Shown piece by piece: positions 30,001 through 38,872 of a stretch of DNA of 64,000 bases. This DNA comes from a virus. Made by a program: the position numbers and the translations under genes. Position 1 is the stretch's first letter. Each line of letters opens with the position of its first letter. Location: IMG/VR virus record IMGVR_UViG_3300037493_003174, positions 18,342 to 82,341 of that record; one strand, 5' to 3'. The notes beneath the pieces were generated by a model. It was not told where the DNA came from and made no database searches. It saw only the letters and a list, made by a program, of their open reading frames with translations.

Positions 30001-32914
30001 ACCTCTTGATTCACTTAAAAGATTAAAATCTCTTGAAGAAGAAATAGTAGATCTTCAAGATCAGTTTGATAAAAAGACTGGTTTATCTAAAGATGACTCA
30101 AGAAAACTTAGATACTATGAAGAGTTTATTATTGGAAAAGGTTTAGCATCAAAGATGACTCCTGAGCAGAAAAAAGAATATGTAAATTTATCTTCTAAAG
30201 CTAAAGCATTTGGTTTATCAGATACAGAAATTGCATATTTAAGAAATCAGTTTAGACAGTTGGCAGAAATGACCAATACCTTTGCTACTGATTATTATGT
30301 ACAAGCCTTTAATACAGCACTTGGTACTAGCGATGTAGCACCAATTACTATTGACACAGCAGATGAGTGGATTAATGGTGATATGGTATTGGCAGCAAAG
30401 ACTGGTAACTCAAGATTTTCAGAGTGGTTTGATAGAAATCATTATATGAAAAGAGCATACAATCCTAAGACTGAGCAGTATGAAGACATGTACATTAGAA
30501 CTAAAGCTTGGAGTGTAAGTAGACCATCTGATGAAAAGTACATGAAGAAAACTACTATTATAGATCCATCAACAGGAAAAGAAATTCCAATCAATGGTGT
30601 ACCCGTAGCTAAGTATTCATATACTAGAATTAAAGATGAGTATAGAACTGGATATAACCCAGTAACTAAGAAAGTAGAACTTGAAGTTGGTGTTCATATT
30701 GATAACCGTGGTAATTTTTTACCAAAAGAAGTTGCATTGAATGCTCCTAACTCAAAGTACATGAATGAAAAGTACTATGAAATTAAGAGTAAAGGTGGAC
30801 CACAATTTCATTTACTAGAAACTCTTAAAAAAGAAAGAATTAAAGCTCAAGAAAATTCACCTTATGCCTCTAGATTATATTTAGACTTTCCAAGATTTAG
30901 AATCACTGAAAATTTAGAGTACAAACAATCTGGAAACTTAACAAAAGATATAAAGGATAAGAAGAGTGCAATAGTTGATTCAGCAAAAGCCTTAGTAAAA
31001 CAAGTAGCTGATGATGCAGAAAGAGGAGCTAATTATATTGATAAATTCTTATTTGTTCCAACTGACTTACAAGGAAATCCAATTTCTAAAGTTCCAGTAA
31101 GAGGTTTATATAAACTTGACGTTAATGTAGTTTCTAAAAATGTATTAAAGTCTGAGTTAAATTACATGAACTCATTAGATATCCAGAAGGTATTAATAGA
31201 AGCAGAACCAACTGTAAAAGCATTGGTAGATGTACTTGGAGATCCTGAAAATGCTCTAGATAAATTAAATATGGCCAGCTCTACTCTATCTAAAGCGCAA
31301 GATAAAGCTGCAGTATTCTTAAAGAGAGAAACAAACAACAGACTTCAAGTTGCAATAGATGTTATGGATAGAACTTTCTATGGTCAGACTGTAAGTGAGT
31401 TTCAACAAGAAAATCCTGTCTTCTCAAAGTTTGTAAGAGGTTCTCTAGGTGCTGCATCATTTGCATTCTATAACTTAAATCCAGTATCTACAATAAAGAA
31501 TAAGTTAGGAATGAACTTTCAGAAAATGATTTTTACATCTGGAGGTAAGTTTATAAGCTTTCCATCTATTGCAAGAGGTAAAGTAAAAGCAACAAAAGTA
31601 CTATTTGAATATGCTACTAAAGATGCTTATGCAAGAGGAGTTAAAGGTTTAGATATGCAGATAGCAGATGCATTTAATATGGCTCCAGGTAAAGCTAAAC
31701 AAGAAATTGGTAAATCAGCTACAAATACAACTGTCAAAGAATTATTAGATGGAGCATGGATGTACTCTGATAGAAAGCTTACTGAATTCCAGGGCTCATT
31801 AGAGTTAGGATATAGCATGCTTGACTGGCAAATGATAGATCAAATTCAACCAAATGGTGAGGTAACACAAATTAGATATGTAGATGCGTTTGAAACAGAT
31901 GCTGATGGCATTGCAAAACTTAAAGCAGGAATCAATCCTGAATGGGGTATGAACTATGTTGATCATGTTGTAGAGGCTGGAGATACATTAGCTTCACTTG
32001 CTAAAAAATACAACATGACTGTTGAGGAGTTAGCAGCCAAAAATAAAATTGATGCAAAAGCTAGTCTTGAAGAAGATCAATCAATTATTATCTCAAGAAA
32101 TGAGAAATTTAATATGATAAAACTTAGAATTGCTAGTGCAAACAAAAAGTTAAATGGTACAGTAGAAGCAATTGAATCACCAACTGCTGAGAAGAATTTA
32201 CTTTATGATGTATTTACTTTCTCAAGAAAGTTTGGTACAGGTATGTTCTTATCTAGATTCCAGACAGATTTGTCTAAAGAAAATAGATTTGGAGAAGTTT
32301 GGGATTGGGATTTGAATGAAACAACAAGAGGTAAATATATTACTTTCTTAAGTGGTTTAAATAACTTAATACGTGATGGTAAAAATTACTATCCAACTAT
32401 GACTGATGATGAAAAGTCAGCATTTAGAGAAGTTATTTTTGAAGGTGTATCTTTATTCCTAATGGGTCTTGCAGTATCATTACTGTTTGGTTTTGATGGG
32501 GATGATGAAGACAGATTTAAAAAACTAAAAGAACGTGAAGAAAAATATGGTACAGCAGGTTGGTTAGCTAATCACATGTTGTATCAGTTAATCATGGTTC
32601 AAAAAGAAAATAGCACAATGATACCTTTACCTGGTATGGGTGCTGGTGACTGGTTAGACTTTACTAAAACAAGTACTATAGCTATGGGACCAACATTAGA
32701 ACTTTATCTTAAGATTACAAAAGATATGTACTATATTCTAACAGGAAATGATAAAGCAGTTTATAAACAAGAGGTTGGGCCATATGAATGGCAAGATGAA
32801 GGTCACTATAAATTATGGAATCACGTAGGATCAATCTTTGGATTATCTGGTAAAAACTTAAGTCCTTACTGGGCAATTAAGAAGAATGAAATATTTACTA
32901 ATTTAAAAGGTTAA
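27071..32914 (+). CDS. Giant virion protein with zincin motif and LysM
   Basis: 1947 residues. HEFSH at 191-195 with a downstream acidic helix (KEEAIVTAMEMD) is a zincin metallopeptidase signature. Most of the rest to about 1400 is Lys/Glu-rich helix. VDHVVEAGDTLASLAKKY starting near 1630 is a clear LysM (peptidoglycan-binding) module of about 50 residues. Near 1790 there is a hydrophobic segment (SLFLMGLAVSLLFGF), and the C-terminal 250 residues resemble the end of large crAss-like virion proteins as I remember them. It sits after the RNA polymerase giant with its own putative promoter. Roles in wall contact, membrane passage or processing of packaged proteins are inference. Confidence 0.7.
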   Translation: MPCPNKIRSNLFNEVLAKATPAKSMSIEGARELARTLNREYGASVVTVELGDVIEVNVSIPESLVNTYYASELAIEMRELAQAEKEARAMQREDAERAGVEYTDDYLKDEDLAEIFTEEQVQAARDQEIAMKLGQKFKNAFGIDYKIVSPSEAAIILKDSPTPFTVGTAGFFYGNQVYFVKGYFNSNSVMHEFSHPLIKGIQYQNPKLFENLYAQLATSANGQAAIQYVKDQYPELEEGTIRFKEEAIVTAMEMDAQMKLNNIKSDDSLFNKFIQNLLYALKKVLKALTNKVNLQKLDTTTTLDQLVDMMINEDFVIQDLNFQQSLFAEFKKETDQFLKELEEVTPKDLIKTIDKFHNEMSFQLGQLRNSPKKLKTELGKDGIDLIKNIRDYVKGYKTSGEVSDEELEVLIEALQKDERDLRLRSLAFINSLAELNVFARRIEKIMNDLRTSKAYQTEEGNQKIQYYKQFMERQVKFLRDVSKQIGLDPSNELSKKIYSIKGLMENNIEKAKDMTFDYVKDFLLDQTQVMQRNVKGNLVEKINDLLKIDGYNEADSQKIVQELLDKLDIDKQRNITEETLGLPNKTPRFKYYKKAIQNYNANKILEDTVDDYLRGHVKDLGMAGAMLNPLGNINDLFGSFVQYMRKKIADAEVQSQQEQMRFVQSLVPDLNALGYNPNDTSQLADLVLFVDKEGIVDEEGNYEEYEVYSYIDKFKNWRADKAKLQADLKKAKIKGDREAIKEAMQAMRDFERDHMVRRYKDKVFDVQNIWLQANVIYDPSSKKDIVISSDIALDAFTEKKEAIAELSTYNSSDFTTLEDLLEFTPSAAAKIRYNELFNLYDNDGNFKQGEELQRVLVRRHHREQSRKFNESVSNVERFQKDFDNFVNQELAGLGITYDSDPARYEAEVKKFLDKNTRIAYDDSYFQDRNRILDNIQKINDKAKGADISIRLAALYEQRSHIVNKVTDKDGEPNGTELPLDSLKRLKSLEEEIVDLQDQFDKKTGLSKDDSRKLRYYEEFIIGKGLASKMTPEQKKEYVNLSSKAKAFGLSDTEIAYLRNQFRQLAEMTNTFATDYYVQAFNTALGTSDVAPITIDTADEWINGDMVLAAKTGNSRFSEWFDRNHYMKRAYNPKTEQYEDMYIRTKAWSVSRPSDEKYMKKTTIIDPSTGKEIPINGVPVAKYSYTRIKDEYRTGYNPVTKKVELEVGVHIDNRGNFLPKEVALNAPNSKYMNEKYYEIKSKGGPQFHLLETLKKERIKAQENSPYASRLYLDFPRFRITENLEYKQSGNLTKDIKDKKSAIVDSAKALVKQVADDAERGANYIDKFLFVPTDLQGNPISKVPVRGLYKLDVNVVSKNVLKSELNYMNSLDIQKVLIEAEPTVKALVDVLGDPENALDKLNMASSTLSKAQDKAAVFLKRETNNRLQVAIDVMDRTFYGQTVSEFQQENPVFSKFVRGSLGAASFAFYNLNPVSTIKNKLGMNFQKMIFTSGGKFISFPSIARGKVKATKVLFEYATKDAYARGVKGLDMQIADAFNMAPGKAKQEIGKSATNTTVKELLDGAWMYSDRKLTEFQGSLELGYSMLDWQMIDQIQPNGEVTQIRYVDAFETDADGIAKLKAGINPEWGMNYVDHVVEAGDTLASLAKKYNMTVEELAAKNKIDAKASLEEDQSIIISRNEKFNMIKLRIASANKKLNGTVEAIESPTAEKNLLYDVFTFSRKFGTGMFLSRFQTDLSKENRFGEVWDWDLNETTRGKYITFLSGLNNLIRDGKNYYPTMTDDEKSAFREVIFEGVSLFLMGLAVSLLFGFDGDDEDRFKKLKEREEKYGTAGWLANHMLYQLIMVQKENSTMIPLPGMGAGDWLDFTKTSTIAMGPTLELYLKITKDMYYILTGNDKAVYKQEVGPYEWQDEGHYKLWNHVGSIFGLSGKNLSPYWAIKKNEIFTNLKG

Positions 32915-32916
32915 CA

Positions 32917-33060
32917 ATGGCAAAGGCAACAACAACAGCTTCAGCAAGAACTTATTCTAAGCCTAAGATTTCCCGTCCTGGGGTACATGCTAAAACTAAA
33001 ATTAGCAAGTCTGCAAATTCAAAAAACTATAAGAAGTCTTATAGAGGACAGGGTAGGTAA
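32917..33060 (+). CDS. Small basic conserved phage protein (47 residues)
   Basis: ATG 2 nt after the preceding stop. The 47-residue product is rich in Lys/Arg/Ser and contains RPGVHAKTK, SKNYKKSYRGQGR at its C-terminus. I recognise this pattern as a short protein found repeatedly at the end of late modules in crAss-like phages. A nucleic-acid-binding or DNA-condensing role is plausible from charge only. It is the last gene of the plus-strand block. Confidence 0.75.
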   Translation: MAKATTTASARTYSKPKISRPGVHAKTKISKSANSKNYKKSYRGQGR

Positions 33061-33061
33061 G

Positions 33062-33091
33062 AAAAAAAAAGGGGGACTATTACAGTCCCCC
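33062..33091 (-). terminator. Intrinsic terminator of the minus-strand block
   Basis: GGGGGACT (33071-33078), a 5-nt loop and AGTCCCCC (33084-33091) form an 8-bp GC-rich stem. Read on the minus strand it is followed by a run of nine U. It overlaps the stop codon of the minus gene at 33080 and ends the leftward early transcripts at the convergence with the late block. Confidence 0.85.
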
Positions 33092-33460
33092 TAGCTCTAT
33101 GTCAAGTAATTGACAAAATAATCTTTTTGTTTCAGCTTCTACAGCTTCTTTTGGCCATTTTTGAATAGTGTCTCCAGAATGAATAGTATCAAATCCAAAT
33201 ACCCACCAATCTTTTGGTGCACGTTTACCATCTCCAAAATCATTATAAGTAATACCACCATTAACATTCAAAGTCTGAACTAAATTTATTAGTTTTGTAA
33301 CATCATCTCCATGCATAAAGTCTAAATTACCTAGATGCAAAGGATGTGTTGGAGGTATTGCAACATAACCACTACCCCAACCTCTTTCAAAAAATATATC
33401 AGCACTTACAGTTGTAGTCATATACTTACGTTTGTTATTTTCAATTACAAACCAAATCAT
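33080..33460 (-). CDS. Conserved phage protein of unknown function
   Basis: 126 residues with GYVAIPPTHPLH and WWVFGFDTIHSGD, a pattern I have seen in many phage and some bacterial hypothetical proteins without a known function. Soluble, no signal or membrane segment. It is the last gene of the leftward run that also contains the MazG-like gene, and its start overlaps the previous gene's stop by 4 nt. The terminator hairpin covers its stop codon. Confidence 0.75.
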   Translation of the reverse strand: MIWFVIENNKRKYMTTTVSADIFFERGWGSGYVAIPPTHPLHLGNLDFMHGDDVTKLINLVQTLNVNGGITYNDFGDGKRAPKDWWVFGFDTIHSGDTIQKWPKEAVEAETKRLFCQLLDIELGGL

Positions 33461-33648
33461 TCTTCATCAATTTCTTCACAACAATCACATTCTTCTTCAT
33501 CATGAACTCCATATTGATTATCAAACCATTCTCTGGCTTCTTGTTTACTTGGATACTCATGTGAACCTGATTCAATAATTGATTCTGCACCTGCTAGGTA
33601 TGCTTCAATCATTGATTTACGGAAGGCAATTGGATGCACGTTAGTCAA
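33457..33648 (-). CDS. Small acidic phage protein with Cys cluster
   Basis: Up to 63 residues; function unknown. It contains MIEAYLAGAESI and ends with an acidic tail EEECDCCEEIDEE whose three Cys could bind metal. The longest form starts with TTG and overlaps the MazG gene by 8 nt. An ATG at 33612 would give 51 residues and leave a short gap; the choice is not settled. It overlaps the downstream gene by 4 nt. Confidence 0.6.
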   Translation of the reverse strand: MTNVHPIAFRKSMIEAYLAGAESIIESGSHEYPSKQEAREWFDNQYGVHDEEECDCCEEIDEE

Positions 33649-34027
33649 CTTTAATAAATTTTGTTAAGTCAGGTTTGAAGTATCCGGGCCCTTTAAGAAT
33701 CTTTCCATCTTCTCTCAAGATTGGTTTACCATCTTCACCAAGCTTACTCATGTTACTTGATTGAATCTCATCAAATACATCTTCTATTATATGTTGCATA
33801 CCATGTCTAAGTATTGTACCACATAAGATGTATAACTGATCTCCTAGAGCATCAGCTATGTCTATTAGAGATTTTTCATCACAAGCATCCAAATACTCAT
33901 CATTTTCTTCTTGCATTAAAGCATGTCTGAGTTCATACTCATCTGCTTTTAACTTTCTTGGACTAGTACCATCATTTTGTCCAAATGCTTTGTGGAATGC
34001 GGCCACTGCTAATAATTGTTTTTTCAT
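33641..34027 (-). CDS. MazG-like nucleotide pyrophosphohydrolase
   Basis: 128 residues. The helical core has QEENDEYLDA followed by IDIADALGDQLYILCG, fitting the ExxE...ExxD-type metal site of all-alpha NTP pyrophosphohydrolases, and a C-terminal GPGYFKPDL segment common in phage versions. Such enzymes hydrolyse nucleoside triphosphates to monophosphates and may adjust nucleotide or alarmone pools during infection. It starts 14 nt after a terminator-like hairpin, so it either has a promoter near or within that hairpin or depends on read-through. Confidence 0.75.
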   Translation of the reverse strand: MKKQLLAVAAFHKAFGQNDGTSPRKLKADEYELRHALMQEENDEYLDACDEKSLIDIADALGDQLYILCGTILRHGMQHIIEDVFDEIQSSNMSKLGEDGKPILREDGKILKGPGYFKPDLTKFIKVD

Positions 34028-34040
34028 AGGTGTAAAGATA

Positions 34041-34072
34041 AAAAAAAAGGAGAAACAATGTGTCTCTCCTTT
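34041..34072 (-). terminator. Terminator-like hairpin between leftward genes
   Basis: AAAGGAGA (34046-34053) pairs with TCTCCTTT (34065-34072). On the minus strand it is followed by a long U-run. It lies between the stop of the gene at 34111 and the start at 34027. Confidence 0.7.
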
Positions 34073-34110
34073 AATTGATAACTATTGTATTCCCTGTAAC
34101 TACAGGCTCA

Positions 34111-35700
34111 TTAGAAGAAGTCTGGGGTGTTATCAACTCCATCATCTTCTAGATCATTAGATCCAAAATCTAAATCAAAATCAGAAGAGTTATCTTCTTT
34201 AACTTCAGCTACAGCTTCTTTAAGATCTAAGTCAGCTTCTTGTTGTTCTTCTAAAGGTACAACATATAAAGCTTCTTCAGCTTCAAATAATGCATGTTCT
34301 TCTGGTGTTGGTTCCAAAGTAGGAGCAGCAATTGGAATAAGAATTTGATCCATGATCATGTCCTCTTCTTCATCACTAACAAAGTCTTCTACCACAACAG
34401 GAACTATAAAAGTATTACCTGCAACATCAGTATAAGTTACTATTTCATCATTAACAAAAGCTGACTTGTCTTCAGTAACTTCTAGAATGATTTCTTCTGA
34501 CTGGTGCAAATCTATATCAAAATCAGACCCTTCTTGCACCACTATAGGTTCTACTTCTTTTAAAGTAAAATTACCTGCTACATCAGGAGCTACCCAAGTA
34601 ACTTGAGACATATCAACATCTGAAGCATCAATTTCTGGTGCATTCATCAGAGCATCCATAATTTCTTCAGGTGCTTTAACTCCAGATAATTGAGCCATAG
34701 CAAAAGTATCTTCTTCAAGTTCATTTTGAAGTTCAAGTTCTCTAGCATTCATAAAAGTAGTTTCAGCTAAATGAAGTTCAGCTGCTAATTCTTCAGGTTC
34801 ACCTTCAATCTCAGCTACTCTTTGTGCATACTCTTCATCAGATTCAATATGGATTTGAATTTCTTCAACTTCAGCAATCTGATCAAGTAAGTTAGTCTGA
34901 TTAGGAATAACATATAAAGGATCTACTTCTTCTTCTACTGGTGCACTAATAGCTATAACTGGTGCAATAACTGGTTGAGGTGGTGCATTAAAGTTACCCA
35001 CAGTACTAATAAAGTAATGTAAGATTCTTTGATCTTCCATCCAGGTACGCGGGTGAGAATGCTGTAAGGCAATAGTCACATAATTGTAGAAAGCCCAAAG
35101 ACTGTTACTATCTTCATATACATGACTTGGTCTATCCATTTGACTACGGATGATACTTGCCTGCTCAGTAGTAAGAATCTGATATTCAGCAAAAAGGATA
35201 CCCAATAACTGAGCTTGCTTTCTTTTATTCAAACTAATACCAGTCATTATAGCTTTGTCAGCTACAAGTTGATTATAATACATGTGAGCATTAGCTACTT
35301 GGTCATCAATAGTTGCTGTAGTTTCTACATCTGCAGTACCTACATGTTTTCTTGTCCAAGTTCCAATATCTCCGGATGTCATAACAGTTCCTGTCTGGTT
35401 GATATAAGCACCAATCAAACATTTAAACTTAACTTGTTTGTTGTAACTATTAGTCCAAGCAAACATCATTGATAGATCAGGATCATTGTTGTATTGTAAC
35501 TTATAAATCCCTTGAGCAATTTGCCCGTCAGCAGTACATCTGTACTCTTCTTCTGTAATCACAAAGCCAGCATTTGCTAAAGCTTGAAATGAATGATCAA
35601 TAACAAACTGGTGAGTAATTACAGTGTAACTAGCAGCATGTTGTGGTAAAGGCACACTAATTAAGTGAGCTCTTGTACATTCTTGAATTTTCTTTGGCAT
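34111..35700 (-). CDS. Acidic-tailed protein, possibly DUF932-like
   Basis: 529 residues. The N-terminal 250 residues are a folded, mixed domain (HQFVIDHSFQALANAGF, MFAWTNSYNKQVKF, TWTRKHVG) that loosely recalls the DUF932 plasmid/phage family; this is a weak assignment. The remainder is a long Glu/Asp-rich, low-complexity stretch ending in DNTPDFF. An acidic tail with terminal aromatic residues is reminiscent of SSB tips that recruit partners. It starts 1 nt after the polymerase stop codon, so the two are likely co-expressed, and it is followed by a terminator. Confidence 0.55.
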   Translation of the reverse strand: MPKKIQECTRAHLISVPLPQHAASYTVITHQFVIDHSFQALANAGFVITEEEYRCTADGQIAQGIYKLQYNNDPDLSMMFAWTNSYNKQVKFKCLIGAYINQTGTVMTSGDIGTWTRKHVGTADVETTATIDDQVANAHMYYNQLVADKAIMTGISLNKRKQAQLLGILFAEYQILTTEQASIIRSQMDRPSHVYEDSNSLWAFYNYVTIALQHSHPRTWMEDQRILHYFISTVGNFNAPPQPVIAPVIAISAPVEEEVDPLYVIPNQTNLLDQIAEVEEIQIHIESDEEYAQRVAEIEGEPEELAAELHLAETTFMNARELELQNELEEDTFAMAQLSGVKAPEEIMDALMNAPEIDASDVDMSQVTWVAPDVAGNFTLKEVEPIVVQEGSDFDIDLHQSEEIILEVTEDKSAFVNDEIVTYTDVAGNTFIVPVVVEDFVSDEEEDMIMDQILIPIAAPTLEPTPEEHALFEAEEALYVVPLEEQQEADLDLKEAVAEVKEDNSSDFDLDFGSNDLEDDGVDNTPDFF

Positions 35701-35701
35701 A

Positions 35702-37780
35702 TTAAAATAAACTTAATTGGTTTCTATTAGGCTCTAAAGAGTTAATCTCTTTCCTAATTTTTTGTAAATAAAAATCATAATTAATGTTGTAATCAGAAAA
35801 AGGTCTTTCTTCATGATCAATATAAACTGTTTGCATCCACGGACCAGATTCAATCTGAATTTCCCTGCCATCTAGCAAGTTAGTTTTAATAATCTTTGAC
35901 CCAGCGTTAGATATAAAATATCTAAGTGTATTTTGTATAGGTATTGCTGTATAGGAACCTCCTATTTTTGGTGCTATATACATAAATATTCCATTAGTAG
36001 TTCCACCATTATTAGCTTCTTTATAATCAGAATCACTTCTTACCCAGTTATCATCTGACCAAGATTGTTCATAGCCATTTGCTAATAAATAATCTTTTTG
36101 TTGTTGAAGAGTATACTTAAGATATTCAGGATCTATTTCTGGTTTAATTAAATGTTCTACAAATTTCCAATCTCCTTTAATCTTGACACCACCACAAAAA
36201 TCAAATATATTTGTGTTAGCTTTAACAAAGTCTTCTGGTTTTATACCTTCTACAAAATATGCATGCAAAGCTTTAGGTATAATTAAGAAGCTCTTGTTTT
36301 TATGAAGAGCTAAATTATCAAACTCAAATCTACCTTTACATTTAGACTTTCCATCTTCAGTAACAGCAATATAATTATTCACATCACCAAGAATAATCTT
36401 AGAATATGTATCATGCTCAAGCTGGAGATTAGTAATCTTTTCCCAACGTGCACAGATATCCATGTACTGAGCAACATATTTTCTTGGAATTAGTGTCTCA
36501 ACACCATCTGTATTTTGCATAAGTGGAATAGCTCCAGGAATCTCTTCACAAATCATTTCATACAACATTGACAAAGTAAGCTGCCCATTAATTGTAATTC
36601 TCATTGTAAATTCAGGATCATATAGGAAACTATTTTCATCATTACTTAACCCATAGGTTGAGTTTAAAATAATCTTGTACACATAATTCTTGGGATCTTT
36701 CTTAGGAATCTTCTTTCTTTCTTCAAAAAACCATTCATACAGATTACAAAACTCTTCTTGTGGCAAATGACCCGGAGCCCACCCATTTCTAATTGCTAGA
36801 TTTGGATAGAATGATGTAACATCACTTGTCATAATGACCATGTCAGAATCAGATTCATAAAGTCTACTATCTCTTGCTCCATGAATACCACCTAGACCAT
36901 AATCAGTCTTTACTCCGTGATACTGTACAGAATACTTAAACCCTCCCTTAGTTTCACCAGGATAGATAATTACTTCTTGAAATTTCTTAAGTAAGTTTTC
37001 AAAAGTAGCAGTACTAAACTTTATATAAGGCAAGATAATGTCTTTTACAACAATCCTTTCTCTATAAGTCCTCATCTGTTTGAGATCATATTTCTTAATC
37101 CCAGTTTCTTTACTTAAGAAATGAAGAAACAATTCTTTAGATATCCTTGGCTCAGAAGCAGAGAACAAATCAATATTATATTCTTCAGTTAAAGTCTTTC
37201 TTAAAGAAATTTGTTCTTTACTCAAGAACATAATTTGCTTAGTAGACTTAACATCATTAATACAATACTTGATGATCTCAGGAATCTGATCAGCTCTAAT
37301 GTCAGAACTATGATGGATAGGCATGTCAATGATATTCTTCCAATCCATGCTAAACTGAATCCACTTTAATGAACTTCTCTTAGCCGGATTATCCCAGTGA
37401 TTAAGCTTAAATACATCTACCTGTCTGATCTGGAGATCTCTTGGACTAAATTCTAGAAACTCTCCTTCATTTTGTCTTCTAATAATATCCTGAACCTTAC
37501 CATAGATAAACTCAGCAATTTCATCACCATCCATTTCCATCAACTGTTCCTTGTTCCGTAGAACATGTTCAGTTACCTGACTATCAAATCCAAGTCCGTT
37601 ATAGCTTACATGCCATTCATTCATAGCAATATTCCTTTCAAGGAAACCTACCAATTCAATAATCTGATTTTTACTTTTGTGGATTACAAAAATTTCTTGT
37701 TCTTCAGATTGAACTTCCTCAAACACTGCTAAAAAACAGTTGCTTAAAGTTTCATAATCCATCACGTAATGTTTTCTCAT
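35702..37780 (-). CDS. Family B DNA polymerase with 3'-5' exonuclease
   Basis: 692 residues, short for PolB. The exonuclease domain shows DYET (8-11), YNGLGFDSQ and YCINDVKSTKQ. The palm has DVTSFYP from D320, the motif B equivalent K369...NSTYG (373-377), and motif C as QNTDG with D425 (a TDG variant of YxDTDS). It would replicate the phage genome. It begins just after a terminator hairpin and is followed with a 1-nt gap by the acidic-tailed protein. Catalytic residues all look present. Confidence 0.92.
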   Translation of the reverse strand: MRKHYVMDYETLSNCFLAVFEEVQSEEQEIFVIHKSKNQIIELVGFLERNIAMNEWHVSYNGLGFDSQVTEHVLRNKEQLMEMDGDEIAEFIYGKVQDIIRRQNEGEFLEFSPRDLQIRQVDVFKLNHWDNPAKRSSLKWIQFSMDWKNIIDMPIHHSSDIRADQIPEIIKYCINDVKSTKQIMFLSKEQISLRKTLTEEYNIDLFSASEPRISKELFLHFLSKETGIKKYDLKQMRTYRERIVVKDIILPYIKFSTATFENLLKKFQEVIIYPGETKGGFKYSVQYHGVKTDYGLGGIHGARDSRLYESDSDMVIMTSDVTSFYPNLAIRNGWAPGHLPQEEFCNLYEWFFEERKKIPKKDPKNYVYKIILNSTYGLSNDENSFLYDPEFTMRITINGQLTLSMLYEMICEEIPGAIPLMQNTDGVETLIPRKYVAQYMDICARWEKITNLQLEHDTYSKIILGDVNNYIAVTEDGKSKCKGRFEFDNLALHKNKSFLIIPKALHAYFVEGIKPEDFVKANTNIFDFCGGVKIKGDWKFVEHLIKPEIDPEYLKYTLQQQKDYLLANGYEQSWSDDNWVRSDSDYKEANNGGTTNGIFMYIAPKIGGSYTAIPIQNTLRYFISNAGSKIIKTNLLDGREIQIESGPWMQTVYIDHEERPFSDYNINYDFYLQKIRKEINSLEPNRNQLSLF

Positions 37781-37815
37781 AGACTAGTTCAGTTAAGCTG
37801 TTCCCCCTTTTAATT

Positions 37816-37852
37816 AATAAAAAAGAGGGAGTGCCTGTAGCTCACTCCCTCT
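37816..37852 (-). terminator. Terminator-like hairpin upstream of PolB
   Basis: AGAGGGAGTG (37824-37833) pairs with CACTCCCTCT (37843-37852), a 10-bp stem with a 9-nt loop. Minus-strand reading gives a U-tract immediately after. It lies between the stop at 37874 and the PolB start at 37780. Confidence 0.85.
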
Positions 37853-37873
37853 CTGTGTAAAACAAAAGACTAA

Positions 37874-38275
37874 TTACTTAGTCTCCTTCTTTACCTTTTC
37901 TGCCAAGGTAGTAGCAGTAAAGAATTTTTTATAGTCAAATGTTTTAGCATTAATTGCAAACAAGTTAACTAACTCATGCACTGCTGCCATATCTTCAACA
38001 TAAAACTCTTGGAAAGTTTCAATCTTTGCTCTCTCTTCTCTAACTTGTCTACCATTAGGTCTTTGAACTTTAGTTGCCATTGGATCACCATTGTCATCTA
38101 ATCTAGGCAACATGTGCAAAGTTGTCTTAGTAATTTTAGAGATTATCACAAATACTTTAGTATCTGGATCCATAATACATTCTACGTAAGGACATATGTC
38201 TGAAGTAGGAATCATTCTGAAAGTTTGCTTGTCATTCCAAGTTGCTTGGACAAGCATCATAGTGTTTTCACTCAT
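37874..38275 (-). CDS. Hypothetical phage protein in the replication region
   Basis: 133 residues, soluble, no family recognised. It contains TFRMIPTSDICPYVECIMD and a Lys-rich C-terminus. It is the last gene of a run that includes the PD-(D/E)XK nuclease and is directly followed by a strong terminator hairpin, which suggests abundant or separately measured expression. A replication-accessory role is only suggested by its neighbours. Confidence 0.65.
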   Translation of the reverse strand: MSENTMMLVQATWNDKQTFRMIPTSDICPYVECIMDPDTKVFVIISKITKTTLHMLPRLDDNGDPMATKVQRPNGRQVREERAKIETFQEFYVEDMAAVHELVNLFAINAKTFDYKKFFTATTLAEKVKKETK

Positions 38276-38301
38276 TTTATTGGTTTTTAATTTCTACAAA
38301 G

Positions 38302-38868
38302 TTAACCTAGAATTTTTAATTTCTGCAAATCTGCAACCTCAATCAACAAATTTTCTCTTTCCATATGAGGTTTATCACAGAGCTCACCAACAAATTTAAG
38401 TAATTCTACTTCAACATTTAGGATTTTTGCATACTGTTCAAAGAATTTCTCAGGAAACAAATAGCTATTGACATATATGTGATTTGCACTATTGTCATCA
38501 AAATAATTCAGAATCTTGCGCTTTAATACTTGGTTCATTCTGCTGTATTTACCATCAACAAAATAAAACCAATCTTCACTGAAATCAGAAAAGTCAAATA
38601 TAAATATACTAGTAGAACTATCTACTTTAATATAATCTACAAGTCTATTGTTCTTGAGTAGAATATTCTTCTCAAACTCAATATACTCTGGATCATTCTT
38701 AGTATGATATACACAGACTAATTTCATATCCTCGGTGGTATAGTTCTCATCCCAAGAAACATAAGTTTCTGTTGGAACGGCACATGACCCCCTTTTTATT
38801 TCCAAGAGCGGATATAAGAATATCTTGGACTTTTGAAAGTATTTCCTATAAAGCGCATTCAATGCCAT
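38302..38868 (-). CDS. Hypothetical phage protein
   Basis: 188 residues, no family recognised. Alternating short hydrophobic and charged segments suggest a compact alpha/beta protein (KLVCVYHTKNDPEY, SIFIFDFSDFSEDWFYF); the aromatic content is high. It starts 4 nt after the stop of the nuclease gene and is followed by a 26-nt gap, so it probably shares the nuclease operon. Confidence 0.65.
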   Translation of the reverse strand: MALNALYRKYFQKSKIFLYPLLEIKRGSCAVPTETYVSWDENYTTEDMKLVCVYHTKNDPEYIEFEKNILLKNNRLVDYIKVDSSTSIFIFDFSDFSEDWFYFVDGKYSRMNQVLKRKILNYFDDNSANHIYVNSYLFPEKFFEQYAKILNVEVELLKFVGELCDKPHMERENLLIEVADLQKLKILG

Positions 38869-38872
38869 AAGT

